From the NCBI RefSeq assembly GCF_947387515.1, contig NZ_CANDOB010000001.1, forward strand, positions 992,001-1,056,000: a stretch of 64,000 nucleotides of DNA. The letters are read 5' to 3'. The notes under the pieces were generated by a model. The model made no database searches, was not told the origin of the DNA, and worked only from the letters and a program-made list of their open reading frames with translations. The DNA is from Alkalihalobacillus sp. CinArs1 (lineage in GTDB: Bacteria; Bacillota; Bacilli; Bacillales; Guptibacillaceae). The translations under genes and the position numbers were made by a program. Below, in pieces: positions 25,080 to 34,611 of this stretch (positions within the stretch are counted from its first letter, which is position 1; each line of letters begins with the position of its first letter).

Positions 25080-25868
25080 TTATCCTTTTACTTCAAAACT
25101 CAATTTACCAAGTGGGCCAAAGTCAACAGTAATATCGTCACCGTCGAATACTTTAACAGCTTCTGTTATGCCACCCGTTAGAATAACCATCCCTGGCTTG
25201 ATAGAAAGACCTTCTTTATTGATCATTCTGGTAAGTTCGACAATAGACTTTATGGGATGTCCAAGAACAGCTGCCCCACTTCCTTTTTGAACTTCCTCAC
25301 CATTCTGCTTCATCGTTACATTCACATCGCTTAACGAGGTATGGAATGGTGAATAAGCTTGGTTACCCAAAATAAATTTAGAAGATGATGCATTATCGGC
25401 TACTACGTCAACTAATGTAAATGAAAAGTTTCGATATCGACTATCAATAATTTCAACTGCAGGCAAGATAAACTCTGTTGCACTCCAAATATCTTTTGGA
25501 GTTAAATGATCTCCTTTAAGTTCTTTCTTCATGACGAAGGCGATTTCAGGTTCTACTCTAGGGTGGATTAATCCATTAAGTTTTAAAACGGACTCTGTTA
25601 CTTCCATCTTTTTAGTTAAACGTCCATAAATCGGTTCCTTAACCCCTACGGATTCTTGCTTAGCTTTACTGGTTAGTCCCATTTTCCAACCAACCATGGT
25701 TTCTCCTCTTAATTCAGCTTGGTCTATACATAGTTTTTGAATTTCATAGGCATCTTCCACTGTAAGAGAAGGGTGATCAATCGTAATTTTATCCATTTCA
25801 GTACCTTTTACTTGATGTGTATCAATATGTTCTGCAATCTGATTTAAAGTCAGTGTCTTAGTTTCCAC
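25080..25868 (-). CDS. nbaG: 4-oxalocrotonate (2-oxo-3-hexenedioate) decarboxylase
   Basis: 262 residues of the hydratase/decarboxylase family. GWKMGLTSKAKQESVGV, HPRVEPEIAFVM (metal-ligand Glu residues) and AVEIIDSRYRNF are family motifs. The terminal LTGGITEAVKVFDGDDITVDF is typical of decarboxylases rather than hydratases. Decarboxylates 2-oxo-3-hexenedioate to 2-oxopent-4-enoate using Mg2+ or Mn2+. GTG start with GGAGG 8 bases upstream. Confidence 0.9.
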   Translation of the reverse strand: METKTLTLNQIAEHIDTHQVKGTEMDKITIDHPSLTVEDAYEIQKLCIDQAELRGETMVGWKMGLTSKAKQESVGVKEPIYGRLTKKMEVTESVLKLNGLIHPRVEPEIAFVMKKELKGDHLTPKDIWSATEFILPAVEIIDSRYRNFSFTLVDVVADNASSSKFILGNQAYSPFHTSLSDVNVTMKQNGEEVQKGSGAAVLGHPIKSIVELTRMINKEGLSIKPGMVILTGGITEAVKVFDGDDITVDFGPLGKLSFEVKG

Positions 25869-25886
25869 TATCTAACCTCCTACAAC

Positions 25887-26891
25887 TTACTTTTTTGCCA
25901 GCTCTCTAGCAACATCTACAATCATATCTTCTTGACCGCCAACGACCTTTCTCTTTCCAAGCTCCACCAAAATATTTCTAGAATCCACATTGAATTTTTT
26001 GGCTGCTCTGTTAGCATGAAGCAGAAAGCTTGAGTAAACACCGGCATAACCAAGCACCAGACTTCCTTTTGAAATCTCTTGAGGCTTGTCTAATAGTGGT
26101 GCAACAACGTCTTCGGCCAGATCCATCATTTTATATAGATCAATACCGGTCTTAATCTTCATTCGCTCTAAGACTGCGATAAGTACTTCCGTCTGAGTAT
26201 TTCCTGCCCCAGCTCCAAGACAACGAACGCTACCATCGATCATCGTAGCACCTTCTTCTATAGCTGCAAGTGTATTTGCCATTGCAAGAGAAAGATTATT
26301 ATGACCGTGAAAACCAATCTTTATTGTAAGGTGTTCTCTTAGAGCGCGAATACGTTCTTTTACTTGATGAGGCAGCAATGCTCCTGCAGAATCTACTACG
26401 TAAACAGTATCCGCTCCATAGTTCTCCATTAATTTTGCCTGTTCCACCAGTTTTTCAGTAGAAACCATATGGGCCATCATTAAAAACCCTACTGTTTCCA
26501 TTCCAAGCTTTTTTGCAACTTCTATATGTTGTTTTGACACATCAGCTTCTGTTACATGGGTTGCGACTCTTGCCATTCTCGCCCCCAAATTCTCTGCTTC
26601 TCTTAAGTGTTCAACTGTGCCAATACCTGGCAATAGCAAAACACCTACTTTTGAATTCTTGCAGACAGATACTGCTGCTGAAATAAGCTCCATCTCATCT
26701 GTCATCGAGAGGCCATATTGAAGCGAAGAGCCTCCCAGACCGTCTCCATGTGAAACTTCTATATAAGGCACATTCGCCTCATCCAGTGCTTGTGCTACTG
26801 ACTTAACCTGTTCAATCGAGTAGCTATGACCAACTGCGTGACTTCCATCCCGGAGAGCTACTTCTGTAATGAATACTTCACGTTGGTTCAA
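25887..26891 (-). CDS. nbaI: 4-hydroxy-2-oxovalerate aldolase (DmpG type)
   Basis: 334 residues, HMG-like TIM barrel plus C-terminal communication domain. Visible: EVALRDGSHAVGHSYS (catalytic Arg-Asp and metal site), VVDSAGALLP, GFHGHNNLSLAMANTLAAI (metal His-x-His) and GAGAGNTQTEVLI. Cleaves 4-hydroxy-2-oxovalerate to pyruvate and acetaldehyde; the latter is channelled to the partner dehydrogenase. TTG start after AAAGGAG. Eighteen bases separate it from the dehydrogenase gene. Confidence 0.95.
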   Translation of the reverse strand: MNQREVFITEVALRDGSHAVGHSYSIEQVKSVAQALDEANVPYIEVSHGDGLGGSSLQYGLSMTDEMELISAAVSVCKNSKVGVLLLPGIGTVEHLREAENLGARMARVATHVTEADVSKQHIEVAKKLGMETVGFLMMAHMVSTEKLVEQAKLMENYGADTVYVVDSAGALLPHQVKERIRALREHLTIKIGFHGHNNLSLAMANTLAAIEEGATMIDGSVRCLGAGAGNTQTEVLIAVLERMKIKTGIDLYKMMDLAEDVVAPLLDKPQEISKGSLVLGYAGVYSSFLLHANRAAKKFNVDSRNILVELGKRKVVGGQEDMIVDVARELAKK

Positions 26892-26909
26892 TTGGATTCT
26901 CCTTTTTGT

Positions 26910-27788
26910 TCAAACTTTATTAGAGAGTTGTACTTTAGCAAGTTCTTCTGCAACTTTTACTGCAGAAGATGTCATGATATCTAAGTTTCCTGAGTAGTTT
27001 GGGAGATAATCACCAGCTCCTTCAACCTCGAGAAATACCGTAACTTTGTTACCATCAATGATAGGTTCTGATCTTAATCGGTAACCAGGCACGTAATCCT
27101 GTACTTTACTGACCATATCGTAGATGGATTGTGAAACTCTTGCTTCATCCATGTCTCCATCTACAAGACAGTAAACCGTATCTCTCATAATGATTGGAGG
27201 ATCAGCTGGATTCAGAATAATAATTGCTTTTCCCTTCTTGGCCCCGCCAATTTGTTCTATTCCTTTAGAGGTTGTTACTGTAAATTCATCAATATTAGCC
27301 CGAGTACCTGGACCTGCACTTCTACTTGCAATAGTGGCAACAATTTCTGCATATTCTACTTCGCAAATTTGATTTACAGCATGTACGATAGGGATTGTAG
27401 CCTGTCCTCCACATGTGATCATATTTACGTTTTTAACATCCACGTGCTCCCTCAGATTAACAGTAGGAACAACAAATGGACCTAATGCAGCTGGAGTAAG
27501 GTCGATCACCTTTTTCCCAATTTTATTCAGAAGATCAGCATGATGGATATGGGCTTTCGCTGAAGTAGCATCAAAGAGAATCTCTGCTAAATCAGGATTT
27601 TTTAAGAACCCTTCAATTCCATTCTCAATCACATGTATTCCAAGTTTTTTTGCTCGATTTAGTCCCTCTGACTTCGGATCAATTCCTATCATCGTTGTCA
27701 ATTCGAGCGTAGTAGATCTACATAATTTCAACATCAAATCAGATCCAATGTTTCCTGAACCTATAATACCGACTTTAAGCTTAGGCAA
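26910..27788 (-). CDS. nbaJ: Acetaldehyde dehydrogenase, acylating (DmpF type)
   Basis: 292 residues. Rossmann motif [12 protein letters not shown] at about 8-19. [15 protein letters not shown] holds the catalytic Cys (about 130). [22 protein letters not shown] is characteristic. Converts acetaldehyde, NAD+ and CoA to acetyl-CoA; it works as a complex with the aldolase. TTG start after GGAGG. Confidence 0.95.
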   Translation of the reverse strand: MPKLKVGIIGSGNIGSDLMLKLCRSTTLELTTMIGIDPKSEGLNRAKKLGIHVIENGIEGFLKNPDLAEILFDATSAKAHIHHADLLNKIGKKVIDLTPAALGPFVVPTVNLREHVDVKNVNMITCGGQATIPIVHAVNQICEVEYAEIVATIASRSAGPGTRANIDEFTVTTSKGIEQIGGAKKGKAIIILNPADPPIIMRDTVYCLVDGDMDEARVSQSIYDMVSKVQDYVPGYRLRSEPIIDGNKVTVFLEVEGAGDYLPNYSGNLDIMTSSAVKVAEELAKVQLSNKV

Positions 27789-27826
27789 TGAACTTCCTCC
27801 CCCTGTTGTATTCTGTATGTAACGAG

Positions 27827-28621
27827 TTAAGGAGTGAACCGAACAGAGACTTTCCCTAGTTGCTCCATTTTCACTAAAAATTCATCTCCAGGCTCTCCGT
27901 TGATAGCTGCTGAAAGCGCTCCTGAGAGTATAACCTCCCCTGGCTTTAATGATTGATTATACATTGCCATCTTATTTGCAAGCCAGGCTACGCAATTAGC
28001 AGGATGCCCCAATGCAGCTGAGCCTTTGCCAGTATTCATCAGCTCACCGTTTTTATAGAGTTCCATATTAATTTCCTGAAGATCAACCTCATTTATAGAA
28101 ACTTTTTTTTCTCCAAGGACGTATAGACCTGAGGAAGCATTATCTGCGATCGTATCCTGTAATTTTATTTTCCAATCCGCAATGCGACTATCAACGATTT
28201 CAATAGCCGACACGACATAATCAGTGGCTTTAATAACATCTTCTATAGTTATATCAGGGCCCTGTAGCTCATCTTTTAGTATGAATGCAATTTCTCCTTC
28301 GACCTTTGGTTGAAGGACACGTTGTTGATCAATACTTCCCCCGTTATCGACAACCATCGTATTCAATAAGTGGCCATAATCTGGTTCATCTACTCCAAGT
28401 AATTCTTGCATTGCGATGGAAGTTAAGCCAATCTTCTTCCCAACGATGCTGGCACCTGACTCCAATTTATTTTGGATCGTAGCCATTTGAATTTGATAAG
28501 CTTCATCTATGTTTAAATCCTCCTTGAGCTCAGTCAATGCTCTAACACCAACAAGTTTCTTTTCAGCTTCTTGTAGATGTAGTGAAAGCTGATTCACTTC
28601 ATCTAAACTAACCTTCTTCAT
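27827..28621 (-). CDS. nbaH: 2-oxopent-4-enoate (2-hydroxypenta-2,4-dienoate) hydratase
   Basis: 264 residues, paralogue of the decarboxylase at 25080-25868. Motifs: [31 protein letters not shown] and [20 protein letters not shown], with the final [17 protein letters not shown] typical of the hydratase branch. Adds water to give 4-hydroxy-2-oxovalerate. Start at 28621 after AAGGAGG. It follows the dehydrogenase gene by 13 bases. Confidence 0.9.
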   Translation of the reverse strand: MKKVSLDEVNQLSLHLQEAEKKLVGVRALTELKEDLNIDEAYQIQMATIQNKLESGASIVGKKIGLTSIAMQELLGVDEPDYGHLLNTMVVDNGGSIDQQRVLQPKVEGEIAFILKDELQGPDITIEDVIKATDYVVSAIEIVDSRIADWKIKLQDTIADNASSGLYVLGEKKVSINEVDLQEINMELYKNGELMNTGKGSAALGHPANCVAWLANKMAMYNQSLKPGEVILSGALSAAINGEPGDEFLVKMEQLGKVSVRFTP

Positions 28622-28634
28622 ACTAAGAGCCTCC

Positions 28635-30110
28635 TTAAAGCTTGATCGTGACATTGGACAACTCACTGTAAAATTCGAAACTGTGCATTCCACCTTCACG
28701 ACCAATACCACTTTGTTTTAAACCTCCAAAAGGTGTGCGTAGATCTCTTAGGTACCATGTGTTCACCCAGATAATACCTGCTTCTATTTGATAAGCGACT
28801 CTGTGAGCTCGTCTTAAATCGTTCGTCCAAATCGTGGCACCTAAGCCATAATGAGTGTCATTAGCCTGTTCGATTACATCTTCTTCTGTATCAAAAGGCA
28901 GGACTGTTACAACTGGACCAAAGATCTCTTCACGAACACAGCGGGAACTTCGATCAAGATTTGTAACAATTGTTGGTTCTATAAAAAATCCTTTTTCTTT
29001 GTGCTCAGGTCTACCCCCGCCTGCTACAATCGTGCCTCCTTCTTCCTTGGCAATCTCGATATAGCTCATTACGCGGTCATAGTGTTCTTTTGAGATAACT
29101 GCACCTACATTCGTTCCCTTTTTAAAAGGGTCACCTACTTCTAACTCTTTTGTCCGACTCACAAATTTATCGAGGAATGCCTCATATACAGGTCGTTCTA
29201 CGTATATCCTTGACCCACAAAGACAAACTTCCCCTTGATTCATAAAACTGGATTTAAGCGTAGTGTCGATTACTTCATCCAAGTCTGAATCGGCAAATAT
29301 AATATTGGGGTTTTTTCCACCAAGTTCATAAGAAAGCTTCTTAAGCGTTGGCGCAGCTGCTTCCATAATTGCAGTACCCGTCTTGGTTTCGCCTGTAAAA
29401 GTTACTGCATCAACCTGAGGATGCTTCGTGATAGCTGCTCCTGCAGAGTCCGGTCCAAACCCATGTACGATATTGACAACACCATCCGGTACCCCCGCTT
29501 CTTTGCAGATTTCCGCCAGTACGGTGGCTGTCATCGGTGTCCACTCAGCTGGTTTAATAACTGCAGTGTTGCCTGCAGCTAGACAAGGAGCCATCTTCCA
29601 GGTCAACAAAAGCATCGGTAGATTCCACGGGTTAATCATTCCCACTACACCAACAGGGCGGCGAATTGAATAATGAATCGCCTTATCATCTTGCTGATAA
29701 GATTCAGTCCCTAATGATGTTAAGTAGTCGGCAAAGAAATGGAAGTTGTACGCAGCTCTAGTTATATCGACTTCTAACGCCATTTCATATGGTTTTCCGG
29801 TATCCAACGATTCAAGTGCAGCTAACTCTTCTTTACGTTCTAATATTAGGTCACCAATTTTGCGTAAGATTGATGAACGCTCTTTAGAAGGTAAGCTCTT
29901 CCATGGCCCTTTCAATGCTTTTCTAGCCGCTTTAACTGCGAGATCGACCTCTTTTTCTCCTCCCTCGGCTACCTTACCTATCACCAATTCTGTTGCAGGA
30001 TTAATATTCTCAAAGGTCTTCTGGTTAGTAGACTCAACGAATTCTCCATTTATAAAATGACGACAATCGATCGGTTGTACCTTACTCGCCTGCTTTTCCT
30101 TTATGTACAC
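28635..30110 (-). CDS. nbaE: 2-aminomuconate (or 2-hydroxymuconate) semialdehyde dehydrogenase
   Basis: 491 residues, aldehyde dehydrogenase family 8-like. Motifs: NPWNLPMLLLTWKMAPCLAA (about 157-176), the Glu motif YELGGKNPN (about 259), and the Cys motif NQGEVCLCGSR (about 290). The end is FGGLKQSGIGREGGMHSFEFY. Oxidises 2-aminomuconate 6-semialdehyde to 2-aminomuconate with NAD+; sequence alone does not separate this from the hydroxymuconate enzyme, but the neighbouring ACMSD and RidA genes do. GTG start behind AAGGGGG. Confidence 0.9.
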   Translation of the reverse strand: MYIKEKQASKVQPIDCRHFINGEFVESTNQKTFENINPATELVIGKVAEGGEKEVDLAVKAARKALKGPWKSLPSKERSSILRKIGDLILERKEELAALESLDTGKPYEMALEVDITRAAYNFHFFADYLTSLGTESYQQDDKAIHYSIRRPVGVVGMINPWNLPMLLLTWKMAPCLAAGNTAVIKPAEWTPMTATVLAEICKEAGVPDGVVNIVHGFGPDSAGAAITKHPQVDAVTFTGETKTGTAIMEAAAPTLKKLSYELGGKNPNIIFADSDLDEVIDTTLKSSFMNQGEVCLCGSRIYVERPVYEAFLDKFVSRTKELEVGDPFKKGTNVGAVISKEHYDRVMSYIEIAKEEGGTIVAGGGRPEHKEKGFFIEPTIVTNLDRSSRCVREEIFGPVVTVLPFDTEEDVIEQANDTHYGLGATIWTNDLRRAHRVAYQIEAGIIWVNTWYLRDLRTPFGGLKQSGIGREGGMHSFEFYSELSNVTIKL

Positions 30111-30174
30111 ATCATCTTCCCCCTTACAAGGTGCGGTATATTTTAAGAATAAGTGGTGACACAGGGGTCACCAC

Positions 30175-30636
30175 TTATTCTTCTACTTCAACTACCATTT
30201 CGATCTCAATAGCTGTGCCTCCAGGAAGCTGAGTCATACCAACAGCAGATCGTGCATGTTTGCCCCTCTCCCCGAAAACTTGGTTCAGTAAATCAGAAGC
30301 ACCATCAATCACTTTTGGTTGCTCAATAAAATCATCTGTACAATTCACCATTCCAAGTAACTTTACAACTCGTTTCACCTTACTCAATTCGCCGAGTTCA
30401 TATTTTAAAACGTTTAAAAGGTTCAACATGGATTGTCTAGCTGCTTGATACCCCTCATCAACAGTAAGATCTCGCCCTAGCTTTCCATGGTACTGGTCTA
30501 CTCCTTGTCCTGCTGTGAAGATAAGATTACCCACCTTCACATGACTGACGTAATTTCCAACTGCAGGCCGAATCGGGGAAAAACTAAACCCCAGATCTTG
30601 CAGTTTCTCCTCTGGAGTCAAAACTCTCTGTTTCAT
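30175..30636 (-). CDS. nbaF: RidA-family 2-aminomuconate deaminase
   Basis: 153 residues, somewhat longer than typical RidA. PVGN-type region AVGNYVSHVKVGNLIFTAGQ, and near the end ARSAVGMTQLPGGTAIEIEM with the conserved Arg. In this context it would be the 2-aminomuconate deaminase giving 4-oxalocrotonate and ammonia, as NbaF/AmnD do. Its start lies 53 bases inside the ACMSD gene, so the ribosome site (AAAGGAG, rather far at about 13 bases) is inside that gene's coding region. Confidence 0.85.
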   Translation of the reverse strand: MKQRVLTPEEKLQDLGFSFSPIRPAVGNYVSHVKVGNLIFTAGQGVDQYHGKLGRDLTVDEGYQAARQSMLNLLNVLKYELGELSKVKRVVKLLGMVNCTDDFIEQPKVIDGASDLLNQVFGERGKHARSAVGMTQLPGGTAIEIEMVVEVEE

Positions 30637-31636
30637 GGTTTAGTCTTTTCTCCTTTACATTTAAGAATCGCAGTGCATTTTCTCCTAAAATCTTTTCACT
30701 TTGTTCTTTTGATAAATCATCCATCTCATCGATTACTTTTCCTGGTGGAATTTCTCTTAATAAAAACGGATAATCCGAGCCCATCATGACGCGTTCATGT
30801 CCAAAGCGATCGATTAGATATTTTATATTAAGAGAGTCATAGCTTAGTGAATCAAAATAAAAGTTTTGCACATAGTGACTTGGAGGGTGCGTTGTTAAAC
30901 GTAAGTGAGGCCAAACCTTCCACCCTTGGTCAAGCCTAGGAAGAATGTAAGGAAATGATCCTCCTCCGTGAGCAAAGCAAATTTTCAAATTCGGAAACTT
31001 TTCAATAACTCCACTCCAGATTAGGCTAGCAGCGGCCAGGGCTGTTTCACTGGGCATACCTACTGTGTACATGAAGTTATGACGAGGTGTACGATCTTTT
31101 GCCATAGTTTCCCAAGGGTGAATGAAAAGTGGAACATTCCATTCCTCTGCTTTTTCAAAAAAATCAAGGAATTGCGGAGCATCAAGGTTTTCTCCATTTA
31201 CGTTCGTTCCAATTTCAATACCGTTTAAATTTAGTTCATGCATGCAACGATCCATTTCCTGAATAGCTGATTTTGCATTTTGCATAGGTACTGTTCCCAA
31301 CCCCACAAAACGGGCAGGGTTGTCTGTAACTGTTTTGGCAATAAAATCATTTTGAATTTTAGACATTTCTACCGCTGCTTTTGTATCTGCCCAATAAGAG
31401 AATGTAACTGGAACTGGTGAAAGCACCTGAATGTCTACACCTTCACGATCCATATCCTGAATTCGCTTATCAGGATCCCAGACTTGATCGGTGACCTCCC
31501 TAAAGAGATTTCCTTCGACCATGATGTTAGCTCCACACGCACAGGTTTGCTCTAATGTTGGCCATTTACCACCATACTTTTCTGCAAAATCAGGAAGGTT
31601 CTTTGGAATAACATGAGTGTGAAAATCTACTCTCAT
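30584..31636 (-). CDS. nbaD: 2-amino-3-carboxymuconate-6-semialdehyde decarboxylase (ACMSD)
   Basis: 350 residues, amidohydrolase superfamily. Zn ligands: DFHTHVIP (residues 3-10), His in ICFAHGGGSFPYILPRLDQ (about 222) and Asp in MMGSDYPF (about 290). It decarboxylates ACMS, diverting it from spontaneous quinolinate formation. The ATG at 31634-31636 overlaps the stop of the dioxygenase gene (ATGA), so translation is coupled. The C-terminus runs about 20 residues past the usual family end, into the deaminase gene. Confidence 0.92.
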   Translation of the reverse strand: MRVDFHTHVIPKNLPDFAEKYGGKWPTLEQTCACGANIMVEGNLFREVTDQVWDPDKRIQDMDREGVDIQVLSPVPVTFSYWADTKAAVEMSKIQNDFIAKTVTDNPARFVGLGTVPMQNAKSAIQEMDRCMHELNLNGIEIGTNVNGENLDAPQFLDFFEKAEEWNVPLFIHPWETMAKDRTPRHNFMYTVGMPSETALAAASLIWSGVIEKFPNLKICFAHGGGSFPYILPRLDQGWKVWPHLRLTTHPPSHYVQNFYFDSLSYDSLNIKYLIDRFGHERVMMGSDYPFLLREIPPGKVIDEMDDLSKEQSEKILGENALRFLNVKEKRLNHETESFDSRGETARSGV

Positions 31637-32187
31637 GCCTTCCATTCCTTCGCTTCAGGAGGCATTTTGTAACCGCAATTATTACACGTTCTTAATTCTT
31701 CACTGCTGTTAAAGTGTTCGATCGCTTCTTTAACCTGTGTAGCGATATCAGTTAACTGCACAGTTGCACGGTGCATTTCATTGTTACAGTTATCACAGAA
31801 CCACAAGAAGCTTTCAAGTTCCCCTTTACCTCGTTTGCGCTCAAGTACGAGGCCGTAAGAATCAGCTACGCGGTGTGGAGAGTGAGGAACATTTGCTGGT
31901 AGCATGAACATTTCGCCTTCTTTTACTTCTACAACTTCACGTTCACCTTTTTCATTGATACATTCAACATAAGCACTGCCCTTAATTTGATAGAAAAACT
32001 CATCGGAAGGATCTACATGAAAATCCCGTCGCTTATTTGGACCTCCAAGGAGCATTGCGATGAATTCTGAGTCTTCCCACAGAACTTTATTATTAACTGG
32101 TGGTTTTAACTGATCTTTGTTTTCTTCAACTGTTTTCATCATGTCCATAACTCTTGATTTAAGGTAAGGTTTAGCTTGAGTTGCCAT
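31633..32187 (-). CDS. nbaC: 3-hydroxyanthranilate 3,4-dioxygenase
   Basis: 184 residues. Cupin fold with the Fe(II) site: His in KRRDFHVDPSDEFFYQIKG, its Glu, and His in PHSPHRVADSYG. GLVLERKR is a family hallmark. The C-terminal domain has two CxxC pairs, CDNCNNE (about 129) and CNNCGYK (about 167), the rubredoxin-like second iron site of bacterial enzymes. Opens 3-hydroxyanthranilate with O2 to ACMS. A perfect cre box lies about 20 bases upstream, overlapping the end of the IclR gene. Confidence 0.95.
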   Translation of the reverse strand: MATQAKPYLKSRVMDMMKTVEENKDQLKPPVNNKVLWEDSEFIAMLLGGPNKRRDFHVDPSDEFFYQIKGSAYVECINEKGEREVVEVKEGEMFMLPANVPHSPHRVADSYGLVLERKRGKGELESFLWFCDNCNNEMHRATVQLTDIATQVKEAIEHFNSSEELRTCNNCGYKMPPEAKEWKA

Positions 32188-32207
32188 TTGTCATCCTCCT
32201 CAATTTT

Positions 32208-32221
32208 TGTAAGCGTTATCA
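32208..32221 (+). promoter_or_regulatory. cre site (CcpA) before 3-hydroxyanthranilate dioxygenase
   Basis: TGTAAGCGTTATCA matches the cre consensus TGWAARCGYTWNCW at all 14 positions. It overlaps the IclR stop codon and lies just ahead of nbaC, so CcpA could act as a roadblock on the downstream pathway genes when preferred sugars are present. Confidence 0.75.
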
Positions 32222-32968
32222 TGAAAGGCTAATATAACCCAGGTCTTTTGAAATCTTCTCAGCAGTGCTTACTACGCTTTTTATCATTTCTTCACGATTA
32301 CTACCATTCATATAAGAAACAGGTCCAACCATATTGAGAGCTGCGATCGTTTGTCCGGTGTATGAATAAATAGGAGCTGCAATTCCATACAATCCTAGTT
32401 CATTTTCATTGTTACTGATCGCATAGCCCTGCTTTTTTATTTTAGAAAGCTCTTTCTTTAAATTATCTACGTCTGTAATTGTATTTGGAGCTATCTTAAG
32501 TAGTCCCTTTGCAATAGTTGGTTTGATTAGAGATGGATTGAATGCAAGTAGTACCTTCCCAGTGCTTGTACAATAAGCAGGCTTTGTTGCTCCAACATAG
32601 GTAGGCACCGGAAGAGATTCTTTTGATTGCACTTTAAGAACAAATCGGACTTCTCCAGAATCGAACATACCGATATGAACGGTACTATTAAACTTCCGAA
32701 TCAAAGAGTCACAAAATGGTGTCGCTTCATTATAAATGTCCTGTTGGTACATTACGTGGTTGCTCCACTCTAATAACTTCCAACCCAACCGATATTTTTT
32801 GCGGCTGTCTTGAATGAGGATTCCTTCTTGGCAAAGTGTGCGGACAAGATGATGAATTGTACTGGCATTCATACAAAGCTTTTCTGCTATCTCCAAGTTG
32901 CCGAGTGCAGGTTCATCATTCGTAAAGCAATTTAGTATCTTTGATATCTTTTGCACTGATGCAATCAT
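32219..32968 (-). CDS. IclR family transcriptional regulator
   Basis: 249 residues from the ATG at 32966-32968 after AGGGGG. N-terminal winged helix (SVQKISKILNCFTNDEPALG, then IAEKLCMNASTIHHLVRTL), and a C-terminal effector domain with AYCTSTGKVLLAF and the YAISNNENELGLYGIAAPI signature. IclR proteins of aromatic pathways respond to the substrate or an intermediate. It is encoded between the monooxygenase and dioxygenase genes on the same strand, so it likely governs this operon, perhaps at the palindrome at 35163-35187. Confidence 0.93.
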   Translation of the reverse strand: MIASVQKISKILNCFTNDEPALGNLEIAEKLCMNASTIHHLVRTLCQEGILIQDSRKKYRLGWKLLEWSNHVMYQQDIYNEATPFCDSLIRKFNSTVHIGMFDSGEVRFVLKVQSKESLPVPTYVGATKPAYCTSTGKVLLAFNPSLIKPTIAKGLLKIAPNTITDVDNLKKELSKIKKQGYAISNNENELGLYGIAAPIYSYTGQTIAALNMVGPVSYMNGSNREEMIKSVVSTAEKISKDLGYISLS

Positions 32969-33106
32969 GCTTATCCCCCTAAAAACGATTGATTTCTCAA
33001 GAATACTTTTAATACCCAACGTATTCCAGTTACTAAATACAACAACCGCCGCCAAGATCCTGCAATCTTCACATTGACAACCGACAATTTATGACATATA
33101 TACCAG

Positions 33107-34582
33107 TTATGTTAACTGCCCTTCTAAGTCTTTAGCACCTCTCAATGCTTCATCTACCATCGGGAATGTATTCTGACGTTTGTAGCTACTATAGAAGCGA
33201 CCCAGTCTACGAAGAGGATCCCCTGAATAGTAACGCTCATATTGTAATAGTCTCTGCCCAAATGCCTCTCCAGAAAGATCCCACGCTAACTTAAATAATT
33301 GAACACGGTCTTCCGATGTAATGCCTTCTCGTCCCACGTAATATTTCTCTGTATCAGACCGAAGTTCTGGATTTAGGAAATCCGCCCCAGTCGGTGACAT
33401 TAATAGTCCACCAGCACCGATTGTTTGGATAACCTCGATCGCTCTTGGATAAAGCTTGGGTAACATACCTCTAATTGTTTCTAATGCAGTAGCTGCTGGA
33501 CGAACTTCACCAGACTCGGTTGTTTCATATTCATATTCAGATACACGTAATAGCGCCCTGATCGCCTCAACAGCTTGCATAAGTTCTCCAAGCTGTGTTT
33601 GAACATTTAAATAACCATCGACCCCTATGGAATCTGCAACTCTAGCAGCAACTTCAGAAGCAAATTGAAGTTTGATCAACCCTCTTACACCCGATTGATG
33701 AGCTGGTTGTTGTCCTATCCCTGTCTTTGGATATAATAGATTCGCCGCTTCAACATTCTGATTTATAAAGATGCGTTCTTTTGGTACAAATACATCGTTA
33801 AACACGAGTAAAGCATCCATTTCTTCAAATCGTGAAGCGAGTGGATGATCGAACGTAGAGCGTTTCCCATCTTGCATAGGTTCACGACAGATAATCCTTA
33901 GGCCTGGCGTATCAATTGGAAGCGCGAATGCAATCGCATGCTTTTCATCACCAGGTTTAAATCCAGGGAATGAATAAATAATGACTTCGTCTGTAATTGG
34001 AGCGAGTGTCGCTAACATTTTAGCGCCTCTAACAACAAAACCATCAGGGCGTTCCTCAACGACACCTAGATGAGTAAATTCATCACTTTGCTCGTGTGAA
34101 GCCTTACTTCGGTCATTTTGTGGATTAATGATGGCATGTGTTAGAAATAAATCATTGTTACGGATATGTTTGTAGTAGTTAATCATGTTCGTTGACCACT
34201 CAGTATCGTATTGATCAAGAAACCATGTATTACTTGCCATAGCTGTGATTGTGACATTTAAAAAATCTGGTGTTCTTCCCATAGAACCAAATGTAGCTCT
34301 GGCCCATAACTCAAATAATGTTGAACGCGCTTTCAAATCTTCATATGTTTTCGGAACCTTGAAAGCATGTGAAGTTCGCTCACCTGTATCCTCACATATG
34401 TACGTAATAAGTTCTTTGTATTTTGGATCATGTTGCATATCATATAATCTTGCTATCTCATGAATTGGTTGACGGAATACATCTTCATTGTACACATCGA
34501 CAATTCGCTTACCCCCAAGCCATACTTCTGGTTGACGGGATTTCACTCCTTCTATATACTGTGCACCAGTACGTATACCCAT
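33107..34582 (-). CDS. FADH2-dependent monooxygenase, HpaB family; probable anthranilate 3-monooxygenase
   Basis: 491 residues, full length for the 4-hydroxyphenylacetate 3-monooxygenase oxygenase family. Acyl-CoA-dehydrogenase-like fold: [46 protein letters not shown], and a C-terminal [20 protein letters not shown]. It hydroxylates an aromatic ring ortho to an existing group using reduced flavin. Homogentisate or homoprotocatechuate genes are absent, while a full 3-hydroxyanthranilate pathway follows, so anthranilate is the likely substrate, as reported for a Geobacillus three-component system. The reductase gene is 29 bases upstream. Confidence 0.88.
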   Translation of the reverse strand: MGIRTGAQYIEGVKSRQPEVWLGGKRIVDVYNEDVFRQPIHEIARLYDMQHDPKYKELITYICEDTGERTSHAFKVPKTYEDLKARSTLFELWARATFGSMGRTPDFLNVTITAMASNTWFLDQYDTEWSTNMINYYKHIRNNDLFLTHAIINPQNDRSKASHEQSDEFTHLGVVEERPDGFVVRGAKMLATLAPITDEVIIYSFPGFKPGDEKHAIAFALPIDTPGLRIICREPMQDGKRSTFDHPLASRFEEMDALLVFNDVFVPKERIFINQNVEAANLLYPKTGIGQQPAHQSGVRGLIKLQFASEVAARVADSIGVDGYLNVQTQLGELMQAVEAIRALLRVSEYEYETTESGEVRPAATALETIRGMLPKLYPRAIEVIQTIGAGGLLMSPTGADFLNPELRSDTEKYYVGREGITSEDRVQLFKLAWDLSGEAFGQRLLQYERYYSGDPLRRLGRFYSSYKRQNTFPMVDEALRGAKDLEGQLT

Positions 34583-34611
34583 AAAAGCTTCCCCCTTTAT
34601 TTTTAATTACA

